From positions 1-5,727 of the forward strand of contig JAIPBY010000156.1 in the NCBI GenBank assembly GCA_021738605.1: a stretch of 5,727 bases of DNA, written 5' to 3'. The DNA is from Chitinophagaceae bacterium (lineage in GTDB: Bacteria > Bacteroidota > Bacteroidia > Chitinophagales > Chitinophagaceae). Positions 1 to 5,727 of this stretch are shown one piece after another. The position numbers were made by a program, and so were the translations under genes. Positions within the stretch are counted from its first letter, which is position 1. Each line of letters starts with the position of its first letter. The notes beneath the pieces were generated by a model, which saw only the letters and a list, made by a program, of their open reading frames with translations, did not search any database and was not told the DNA's origin.

Positions 1-364
1 TGGCTCCCCGGCCTTCTCCAAAACGAAAACTGATCCATTGTGCACCAGTCATGGCATTGCTCCTGCGCATCCAAGCAGCGAGAAATACAAAAACAAAGAC
101 CTGGTTCCATACAGGCCAGAGCCAGGGAATCCAGGCGCTCTTGAGCCCATAAACAAACAAGATCATGACGGTCCACATGGTGCCACTGATGTCCCACATG
201 CCAGAGGCATTGGACAAACCAAGCATGTACCATTTCATGGTATTGCCTCCAAGAAAATAAGAGGAGAGATCTTTTGATGCCCGCTTGGACAAATAAAATC
301 CCAAAAAAAGTGTCATGACCAAATAGGCCATGATGATCAATAAATCAAGCCAATGCAGTTGCAT
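1..364 (-). CDS. Sodium:solute symporter (SSS/SLC5 family), N-terminal part, truncated by window edge
   Basis: This reading frame is open from an ATG at 364 down to the left edge, giving 121 codons without a stop. An in-frame TGA lies two codons upstream of the ATG, so this is the earliest possible ATG start. The protein begins MQLHWLDLLIIMAYLVMTLF, a first membrane segment at about residues 5-25. A short polar stretch (SKRASKDLSS) and the motif SSYFLGGN (about 34-41) follow, which is the hallmark of SSS symporters just before the second membrane segment. Two further hydrophobic stretches lie at about residues 46-76 and 78-98, rich in Trp, Met and Gly (GMWDISGTMW, AWIPWLWPVWNQ). Family members use the sodium gradient to import small solutes such as sugars, amino acids or vitamins across the inner membrane. 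The substrate cannot be told from this fragment; the remaining membrane helices of the family are outside the window. It is divergent from the GHL10 lipoprotein gene, which suggests a shared job in glycan use (inference). Confidence 0.88.
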   Translation of the reverse strand, partial: MQLHWLDLLIIMAYLVMTLFLGFYLSKRASKDLSSYFLGGNTMKWYMLGLSNASGMWDISGTMWTVMILFVYGLKSAWIPWLWPVWNQVFVFVFLAAWMRRSNAMTGAQWISFRFGEGRGA

Positions 365-444
365 GCGTCAAGTTAATTCTTTTATTATAATATTTATAAA
401 CTCAAATTAATTTATTAATTATTTTTAAAAACAAAACAACGATT
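365..444. other. AT-rich divergent intergenic region
   Basis: These 80 bases separate two divergently transcribed starts, the symporter (ATG at 364, minus) and the GHL10 lipoprotein (TTG at 445, plus). Positions 371-444 contain only 8 G or C bases in 74, far lower than the flanking genes, as expected for Bacteroidota promoter DNA. No Shine-Dalgarno-like purine tract is seen ahead of either start, which fits the phylum's AT-rich leaders. Promoters for both genes must lie here unless they extend into the coding regions. I see no clear operator repeat. Confidence 0.7.
403..435 (-). promoter_or_regulatory. Candidate Bacteroidota-type promoter for the symporter
   Basis: Read on the minus strand, TTTG (435-432) is followed after 21 bases by TTAATTTG (410-403). 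This resembles the Bacteroides -33/-7 consensus (TTTG and TAnnTTTG), with one mismatch at the second base of the -7 box. Transcription would start around 395-398, leaving a leader of roughly 30 bases before the ATG at 364. The region is so AT-rich that chance matches are likely, so this is only a candidate. Confidence 0.3.
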
Positions 445-1650
445 TTGAAACTGATACAAAAGCGATATTCCAGCATCAACAATATACGGATTGTAACATT
501 GGTCATGGTGGTATTTCTTGGATTTCTGTTGTTACAATCCTGTAAAAAAAACAATACCGGTAATGGTAGTGGAGGAACAACTCCCACACCCAATCCCCCT
601 CCTTCACCAGTCTGGGATGTCAACGCGATGAGAGGCGTATGGATCACCACCACAGCAAGCACTGCATTGGACAACAACGACAATATTTTACAGACGGTTG
701 AAAACTGCAAAAAGGCTGGTATAAACAATATTTTCCTGGTGGTCTACAACAATGCCAGGACCATCTATCCGAGTGATGTGATGTTCAAGCTTACTGGAAA
801 CAGACAGCTGGAAAAATTCCAGGGAAGGGATCCATTGAAAGAAATGATTACTGCAGCCAAAACAGCAGGCATCAAAGTACATGCCTGGTTTGAATATGGA
901 TTTTCATCCTCCTATAGTGCCCAGGGCGGATCCATCATTGCTGCCAAACCCAAGTGGGCTGCAAGAGATCAAAATGGCGCATTGGTCGTCAAAAACGGGT
1001 TTGATTGGCTGAATGCATTTGATCCGGAGGTTCAGCAATACATGATTGATCTTTTCAAGGAAGTGGTATCCAAATATGATGTGGATGGTGTTCAGGGAGA
1101 CGACAGATTGCCAGCACTCCCCTCTTCTGCAGGATATGATGATTATACCATCTCCCAGTATAAGCTTGAAAACAATGGCGCTTTACCTCCCACCAACATC
1201 AAGGATGCAGGATGGCTGAACTGGCGTGCTAAAAAACTGAATGCATTCATGAAACGCCTTCACAAGGAAATGAAAACCATGAAATCCAGCATCCAAGTAA
1301 CGATGTCTCCAAGTGCCTATCCATGGTCCTTGGAAGAGTATTTGCAAGACTGGCCAACATGGGTGGACAGCAGTTGGGTGGATGCTGTCATCCCACAATG
1401 TTATCGCTATGACATCGCTGCATACAACGCAACCATCTTACAACAAAAATCATATTACAGGAACAATAATATTCCTATTTACCCTGGAGTGCTGATCAAA
1501 TCAGGAACCTATTTGGCCTCTCCCGGATTCCTGTCTCAAATGATCCAGGGCAACCGCAACAACGGATTCAAGGGGGAAGTATTTTTTTTCTATGAAGGTG
1601 TGAAAGAATCTCTTCCCTGGTTTCAGGGCCAATACCCTTTTATAAAATAA
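445..1650 (+). CDS. GHL10-family (PF02638/DUF187) glycoside-hydrolase-like lipoprotein
   Basis: A complete 401-residue protein. The chosen start is TTG at 445: the frame is closed by TAA at 397, and the first in-frame ATG (505) would leave a signal peptide without a basic n-region. From TTG the leader has K2, K6, R7 and R15, a hydrophobic core (about 16-30) and the lipobox LQSC with Cys33, so a lipoprotein is predicted. A low-complexity Gly/Thr/Pro linker (about 38-56) precedes the catalytic domain. Family marks are MRGVWITT (62-69), HAWFEYG (146-152), WLNAFDPEVQQY (188-199), VDGVQGDDRLP (213-223), SPSAYPW (288-294), EYLQDWPTWV (298-307) and CYRYD (319-323). Conserved acidic residues that may be catalytic include E150, D214, D219 and D220. 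GHL10 proteins have a TIM-barrel fold; the E. coli member DigH (YddW) hydrolyses denuded peptidoglycan glycan strands. The true substrate here is unknown. The gene converges on susD, and a hairpin begins right after its stop. Confidence 0.92.
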   Translation: MKLIQKRYSSINNIRIVTLVMVVFLGFLLLQSCKKNNTGNGSGGTTPTPNPPPSPVWDVNAMRGVWITTTASTALDNNDNILQTVENCKKAGINNIFLVVYNNARTIYPSDVMFKLTGNRQLEKFQGRDPLKEMITAAKTAGIKVHAWFEYGFSSSYSAQGGSIIAAKPKWAARDQNGALVVKNGFDWLNAFDPEVQQYMIDLFKEVVSKYDVDGVQGDDRLPALPSSAGYDDYTISQYKLENNGALPPTNIKDAGWLNWRAKKLNAFMKRLHKEMKTMKSSIQVTMSPSAYPWSLEEYLQDWPTWVDSSWVDAVIPQCYRYDIAAYNATILQQKSYYRNNNIPIYPGVLIKSGTYLASPGFLSQMIQGNRNNGFKGEVFFFYEGVKESLPWFQGQYPFIK

Positions 1651-1675
1651 CAAGGCCGGAACTGGTCCGGCCTTG
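1651..1675. terminator. Shared hairpin terminator between convergent genes
   Basis: CAAGGCCGGA (1651-1660), a 5-base loop ACTGG, and TCCGGCCTTG (1666-1675) form a perfect 10-bp stem, which an A-T pair (1650 with 1676) extends to 11. It fills most of the 46-base gap between the GHL10 stop (1648-1650) and the susD stop (1697-1699). On the minus strand it is followed by a T-rich run (TTATTTTATAA, 1650-1640), so it should act as an intrinsic terminator for susCD. On the plus strand the following bases (TGCAATTGTTTC) hold only a weak T tract, so termination of the GHL10 transcript may be less efficient. Confidence 0.82.
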
Positions 1676-1696
1676 TGCAATTGTTTCAATCCAACA

Positions 1697-3472
1697 CTAC
1701 CATCCTGGATTTTGCTTCAGGTTAGGATTCTTGTCCAACTCACCCTGCGGTATGGGCCAGAGCTTGTATTTAGCATTGGTATTTTCCCTGGTCTGATTTC
1801 TTGTCTTCAGTCTTTTGGCAAGTGTTGCTGTATAGCTGGGAACTCCGTCTGCATCAAAGCTTGGTGCAGCAGCAGGATCAGTGAGGCTCAAAGAAACACC
1901 CACCACAGGGCCTGTCATGGCCTTGTTGTAAATATCCCATCTCCGCAGGTCCATGAGCCTTACTCCTTCACCCGCCAACTCAACTGCCCGCTCCCTTCTG
2001 ATCAGTTCTCTCAAGGCTGCTTGTGTACCCGTTGTAACAGCAGGTTGACCAGCACGAGCCCTTACTGCATTGATCGCAGCAAAAACAGTTGGATCAATTT
2101 CATTGAGTTCAATTTTGGCCTCAGCATAGGTCAACAATACATCCGCATAACGCATCAGGATATAGCCTGTTTTTGTTTCCCACGAATATTGCGTTGAATC
2201 AATGTATTTGCTCCATACATATCCAACACCGCCTGAAGAACCGGTAGATCCTGCAAACCATGGAGAATTGAGGAACCCAATCCAATCAATATTGCTGGCA
2301 ACATTGTCGTACCGGTTGGTGCTCCAATTCCATTTGATGCGCACATTGGTATAGATATTGTAGATGGTACGTTCTTTCGGCTGCACATAAGGCAGAGAAG
2401 GCGATTTTGCTGTATTGTGCACCATCGTATCTCCTTGTGAATAAATGGTCCACTTCAACCTGTTATCGCGATTGGCTGAAGGATTCCTTGGATTATACAA
2501 TGGAGATTGGTCGATCCTTCTGCCATCTTTCATTTCATAGCGATCAAACAATGGCTGTGAAGGGAAATGACTGCTCTGTGAAGTTCCCACCTGGCGGGGA
2601 ATCGTTAGAACAGCGAGCCAGTTTTGAGGATCCAATACATCGGTTGGATAGGTCTGGGCAAAAAGGATTTCACGGTTTGCATTGGTACGCTGGCCGGCCA
2701 ACATGAATAAATCGGTATAGCGAGGATTCAGGCCATAAGCATTCATGTCCATGGCTGCTTTGGATGCTGTTGCAGCTGTTCTGTTGTCTTTTATCAGCAT
2801 CGCCAACTTGGCTTTGAGACCCAGTGCAACACCTTTGTTCACCCTTCCATACAAAATAATAGGACTGGCCCCAGCTGCATCAAACAATGAAACGGCTTCA
2901 TCTAGATCCTTGTACAGTTCTTGTGCGGCAGTTGCAACAGGAGTTCTGGACAATGCCTCATACTCCGAAGGCAACAATGGCTTGGTGTAGAAAATGGGAT
3001 CACCAAACCATCCCATGAGGTGATAATAAGCCCAGGCACGGAGCACAAGACCCTCGGCCCTGATGCGGCTATAGGTTCTTGGAGCAGCTGCAGCCTGGCC
3101 TTTCTTCATGCCATCCAGAAGGTAGTTGGCCCTTGAGACAAGCTTATACGCTTGGCTCCAGGCTGTTGAGGTCAGTGCATTGCCCACAAGGAATGGACCA
3201 CCATCTCCCATTGCCACTTGGTCTTCGGAATTACCTGTGCGCTTGATGGCCAGGTCTGTAGCAGATTCAATTGCAAAATGAAGTGGGGTATTGTTGGCCA
3301 ATGCCCAAAAAGAGGCCGCATAAACACCATTCAAACCAAGCTCCATTTCTTGCTCGGTGGCAAGAAATGTTTCTGATGAAATACTGTCCAGTGGCTGCCT
3401 GTCCAGGAACTTGTCACAACCACCAAGGGCCGCAAGCAAGAACAGGAAACTATATGTAAAAATCTTTTTCAT
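1697..3472 (-). CDS. SusD/RagB family outer-membrane nutrient-binding lipoprotein
   Basis: A complete 591-residue SusD homologue. The ATG at 3472 opens a classic lipoprotein signal (MKKIFTYSFLFLLAALGGC) with Cys19 as the predicted lipidation site, then DKFLDRQPLD, the usual SusD start. The N-terminal SusD-like region (PF14322) spans about 20-230, with RAEGLVLRAWAYYHL (138-152), FGDPI (156-160) and GRVNKGVALGLKAKL (209-223). The C-terminal SusD/RagB region (PF07980) spans about 270-591, with MRYADVLLTYAEAKIEL (440-456), INAVRARAG (467-475), IRRERAVELAGEGVRLMDLRRW (491-512, written here only as a span of the classic helix) and the closing LWPIPQGELDKNPNLKQNPGW motif at 571-591. SusD proteins sit on the outer surface as a lid over SusC and bind glycan or other oligomer ligands. 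The gene begins 19 bases after susC ends, so the two are almost certainly co-transcribed. The ligand cannot be inferred from this sequence; sus-type naming denotes family, not starch specificity. Confidence 0.97.
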   Translation of the reverse strand: MKKIFTYSFLFLLAALGGCDKFLDRQPLDSISSETFLATEQEMELGLNGVYAASFWALANNTPLHFAIESATDLAIKRTGNSEDQVAMGDGGPFLVGNALTSTAWSQAYKLVSRANYLLDGMKKGQAAAAPRTYSRIRAEGLVLRAWAYYHLMGWFGDPIFYTKPLLPSEYEALSRTPVATAAQELYKDLDEAVSLFDAAGASPIILYGRVNKGVALGLKAKLAMLIKDNRTAATASKAAMDMNAYGLNPRYTDLFMLAGQRTNANREILFAQTYPTDVLDPQNWLAVLTIPRQVGTSQSSHFPSQPLFDRYEMKDGRRIDQSPLYNPRNPSANRDNRLKWTIYSQGDTMVHNTAKSPSLPYVQPKERTIYNIYTNVRIKWNWSTNRYDNVASNIDWIGFLNSPWFAGSTGSSGGVGYVWSKYIDSTQYSWETKTGYILMRYADVLLTYAEAKIELNEIDPTVFAAINAVRARAGQPAVTTGTQAALRELIRRERAVELAGEGVRLMDLRRWDIYNKAMTGPVVGVSLSLTDPAAAPSFDADGVPSYTATLAKRLKTRNQTRENTNAKYKLWPIPQGELDKNPNLKQNPGW

Positions 3473-3491
3473 GTTAAATGTTTTACTTGGA

Positions 3492-5727
3492 TTAGAAGTT
3501 GAGGTTCACGCCTACAGTGAAGGTTTTCATCAAAGGATAAAACTGGCCTGTCTGGCTGTTGATTTCCGGATCAAATCCATTCCAGGTATCTGAGAACGTC
3601 AACAGGTTTTGTCCACTCGCGTAAACCTTTGCGCCAGTAATCTTCAGTCTTTTGATGACTGATGAAGGCAGCCTGTATCCAAGATTGATGTTCTTGATCC
3701 TGAAATAGGCAGCACTCCTGATCCATTTGTCTGATGCAACAAAATTTGTTCCACCTGAACCGGAAGGCAGCAAACGAGGGAAGGTTGCATTGGTATTGGT
3801 AGGCGTCCAATAATCCTTGTGGATAGAAAGCAATGAAGCAACAAAATCACTGCTGTTAAAAGGAATAGCCCCTGTACCGCTGAGATAATTGTTCCTCATC
3901 CCTACACCTTGTCCGAACAAGTTAAGGTCAAAGTTTACATAGCTGAGGTTAAGGTTTACACTGTACTCATAGCGGGGAAAGCTGTTGCCGATAAAGGTCC
4001 TGTCAAATGCATCAATCTTTCCATCGGGTTTTCCATCAGCACCACCGATATCGGCATATTTTACATCTCCAGGCTTGGGGCCATTGGCAGTGGTAGCACT
4101 GTAGGGAACACCAAACTGAAGCGGTGAACTGGTGATATCATTGGCATCCTTGAAATATCCAATTGACTGATAACCAAAATAAGACCATAAGGCCTGACCA
4201 ACTGCTGTACGTTCAGAACCTGCATCCAGGAAAGGCACACCAGGCAATGCTGTCACTTCGTTCACAACATCACTCAGCATTAAGGTCGCATCAAGCTTAA
4301 ACTTCTTGCTGATATTGGCTTTGTAATTGGCACTCACTTCCCAACCTGTATTGGTCATGTCTCCGGCATTTACAAATGGAGCGCTCAAGCCGATGTAAGA
4401 AGGAATGGGCCTTACCAAAAGAATTTCGCTGATGGAGCGCTTGTAATAATCAAACGTCAGGGTAAGGTTTCTCTTCACTGTAAGGTCTATACCCACGTTC
4501 ATCTGTGCTGAATTCTCCCAGGTGATGCCTGGGTTGGGTGCATCCAGCAAAGCATATCCCAACGTGGTAACATTGTTCAAATAAGTACTTGTACCATTGT
4601 TGGGATTCGAATAGGTTGAAGTCTGGTAATTCACAGCAAAAGGATAGATTTCCGGTAATGCCTGATTACCAAGCAAGCCATAGGAGGCCCTGATCTTTCC
4701 GAAACTGATCAGGTCTGACAAGCCATCAAAGAATTTCTCTTTTGAGAATATCCATCCTGCCGAAGCCGATGGGAAAAAGCCCCATTGCTTGTTCAATGCC
4801 TGTGAAAACCTTGATGATCCATCGTATCTGCCGTTGACCTCCAAAAGATATTTATCATCAAAACTATAGTTCAACCTTGCGTAGAAACCAGCCAGTGCAG
4901 TTTGGTAGGCAGAACCGGCATTGTTCCTGTCTGCAGCACCAAGGTTCAGATAAGGCTGATCTGGATTATTGAAACCTGTTCTGGATGCGGAGATGCCTTC
5001 ATACAAGAACTCCTCAGTTTGACCACCGGCCAATAGCTTGAAACGATGGTTGCCAACATTTTGGGAAAAAGTTGCTTGCGCGAGCATTGTATTCCTTGTA
5101 TTAGAAGAATAAGATTCTCCAAGGCTTGTAGAACCAGGCCATTGGCTGATCTTGTCATATGCTGACGTAACAAGGTTGGGCACATAGATGTCTGCATTCT
5201 TGGTAAATGTCTTGCCATGGGGAGTCCAATGTTCACGAGACCAATAGGCTTCCAACTCAAGGCTCTCAATGGGTTTGTAGTTGAGTGCGATTTTACTCAG
5301 GAATGAATTGTTTTCAGAAACGGATGTACCAGCCGCTTCAGCCTGGGCAAGCGGGTTCCTGTTATTGGTCTGCCCTGCAGTTCCATACATGCCCGGACCA
5401 AATTTAGCAGCACCGATCGCAGGCAATCCAATGGCCTGGCGGATGATAAATTCAGGACTGGATGTTGAAGGAGATGTATTCTTGCTGAAGTTATAATTGA
5501 AAACCCCGCTCAAGGTCAGGTTTTTCCTGAGTTTGAAATCCGGATTAAATCGGATGTCATAGCGCTTGAAACTGTTGTTGGGAATCAGGCCCTGCTGATC
5601 CAGATAAGTAACGGAGGTGAATACATTGGTATTTTCCCCACCCGAGTTAAGCGTTACGTTATGGTTCTGCATCAATGCAGAATTGGTGAAAAGAAGGTCC
5701 ACCCAGTCGTTGTCAATCACATCAAGG
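3492..5727 (-). CDS. SusC/RagA family TonB-dependent outer-membrane transporter, C-terminal part, truncated by window edge
   Basis: The frame is open from the right edge to TAA at 3494-3492, giving 744 codons. A GTG at 5720-5718 is an internal valine codon, not a start: the frame continues upstream through Leu-Asp to the edge. The visible part starts at DNDWVDLLF...MQNHNVTLNSGG, which in SusC proteins lies just after the plug domain, so the signal peptide, the carboxypeptidase-D-like domain, the TonB-interacting region and the plug are off the window. Typical SusC barrel motifs follow: GRYDGSSRF and WGFFPSASAGWIFSKEKF (about 4733-4835), KIRASYGLLGNQ (about 4665-4700), GITWENSAQMNVGIDL (about 4486-4533), YFRIKNINLGYRLPSS (about 3660-3707) and YASGQNLLTFSDTWNGFDPEI (about 3560-3625, span only). 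It ends FTVGVNLNF, with the C-terminal Phe expected of an outer-membrane beta-barrel. SusC uses TonB-ExbBD energy to import the ligand captured by SusD. Full-length relatives are about 1000 residues. Its promoter and any anti-sigma or regulatory partner lie outside the window. Confidence 0.97.
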   Translation of the reverse strand, partial: LDVIDNDWVDLLFTNSALMQNHNVTLNSGGENTNVFTSVTYLDQQGLIPNNSFKRYDIRFNPDFKLRKNLTLSGVFNYNFSKNTSPSTSSPEFIIRQAIGLPAIGAAKFGPGMYGTAGQTNNRNPLAQAEAAGTSVSENNSFLSKIALNYKPIESLELEAYWSREHWTPHGKTFTKNADIYVPNLVTSAYDKISQWPGSTSLGESYSSNTRNTMLAQATFSQNVGNHRFKLLAGGQTEEFLYEGISASRTGFNNPDQPYLNLGAADRNNAGSAYQTALAGFYARLNYSFDDKYLLEVNGRYDGSSRFSQALNKQWGFFPSASAGWIFSKEKFFDGLSDLISFGKIRASYGLLGNQALPEIYPFAVNYQTSTYSNPNNGTSTYLNNVTTLGYALLDAPNPGITWENSAQMNVGIDLTVKRNLTLTFDYYKRSISEILLVRPIPSYIGLSAPFVNAGDMTNTGWEVSANYKANISKKFKLDATLMLSDVVNEVTALPGVPFLDAGSERTAVGQALWSYFGYQSIGYFKDANDITSSPLQFGVPYSATTANGPKPGDVKYADIGGADGKPDGKIDAFDRTFIGNSFPRYEYSVNLNLSYVNFDLNLFGQGVGMRNNYLSGTGAIPFNSSDFVASLLSIHKDYWTPTNTNATFPRLLPSGSGGTNFVASDKWIRSAAYFRIKNINLGYRLPSSVIKRLKITGAKVYASGQNLLTFSDTWNGFDPEINSQTGQFYPLMKTFTVGVNLNF

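Noticed and set aside
38..277. Plus-strand 79-codon open frame
   Set aside because: It lies opposite the symporter frame, which shows clear SSS motifs; the product is polar, Pro/His-rich and without recognisable features.
386..391. TATAAT sequence resembling an E. coli -10 box
   Set aside because: No matching -35 at the right distance, the region is almost all A/T so chance matches are expected, and Bacteroidota use a different promoter consensus.
402..728. Minus-strand 108-codon frame across the intergenic region and GHL10 start
   Set aside because: Antisense of the signal peptide and linker of the GHL10 gene; its hydrophobic, Gly/Pro-rich content is explained by the complementary codons.
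1673..2197. Plus-strand 174-codon frame
   Set aside because: Antisense of the highly conserved SusD C-terminus and starts inside the terminator hairpin; Cys- and Ser-rich without domain-like pattern.
4946..5269. Minus-strand 107-codon frame inside susC
   Set aside because: Alternative frame within the intact SusC barrel coding sequence; no independent support.
5718..5720. GTG as a possible start of the SusC protein
   Set aside because: The frame stays open to the window edge and the protein would lack signal peptide and plug; this is an internal valine codon.
1..5727. Mobile element, CRISPR array, tRNA/rRNA, retron or defence system
   Set aside because: No direct-repeat arrays, terminal inverted repeats, transposase or nuclease motifs, or RNA-gene structures were seen; every long stretch is explained by the four genes.

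Overview
The window looks like a chromosomal segment from a Bacteroidota (Bacteroidetes) member, most likely a Chitinophagaceae-type environmental species. The main evidence is an adjacent susC/susD pair, lipoprotein signals typical of the phylum, a very AT-rich (about 11% GC) promoter region, and no recognisable Shine-Dalgarno sequences. The genus assignment is an impression from protein style, not a search result.

Layout from left to right. Positions 1-364 (minus strand) hold the first 121 codons of a sodium:solute symporter (SSS/SLC5 family) that runs off the left edge. Positions 365-444 are a short divergent intergenic region. Positions 445-1650 (plus strand) encode a complete lipoprotein of the GHL10 (PF02638, formerly DUF187) glycoside-hydrolase-like family. 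Positions 1651-1675 form a perfect 10-bp GC-rich hairpin, probably a terminator serving two convergent genes. Positions 1697-3472 (minus) encode a complete SusD/RagB lipoprotein. Positions 3492-5727 (minus) are the C-terminal 744 codons of the partner SusC TonB-dependent transporter, whose 5' end lies beyond the right edge.

Together these genes look like part of a glycan-acquisition locus. SusC and SusD would capture and import oligosaccharide across the outer membrane, the GHL10 lipoprotein would cleave glycan, and the SSS symporter could carry a small product across the inner membrane. The substrate cannot be read from this sequence. GHL10 includes E. coli DigH (YddW), which cuts denuded peptidoglycan strands, so salvage of cell-wall amino sugars is a reasonable but unproven idea.

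I see no mobile element, CRISPR array, RNA gene, or clearly new system. The most noteworthy points are the symporter fragment at the left edge, the TTG start and DDR active-site variant of the GHL10 protein, and the shared terminator that touches a stop codon.
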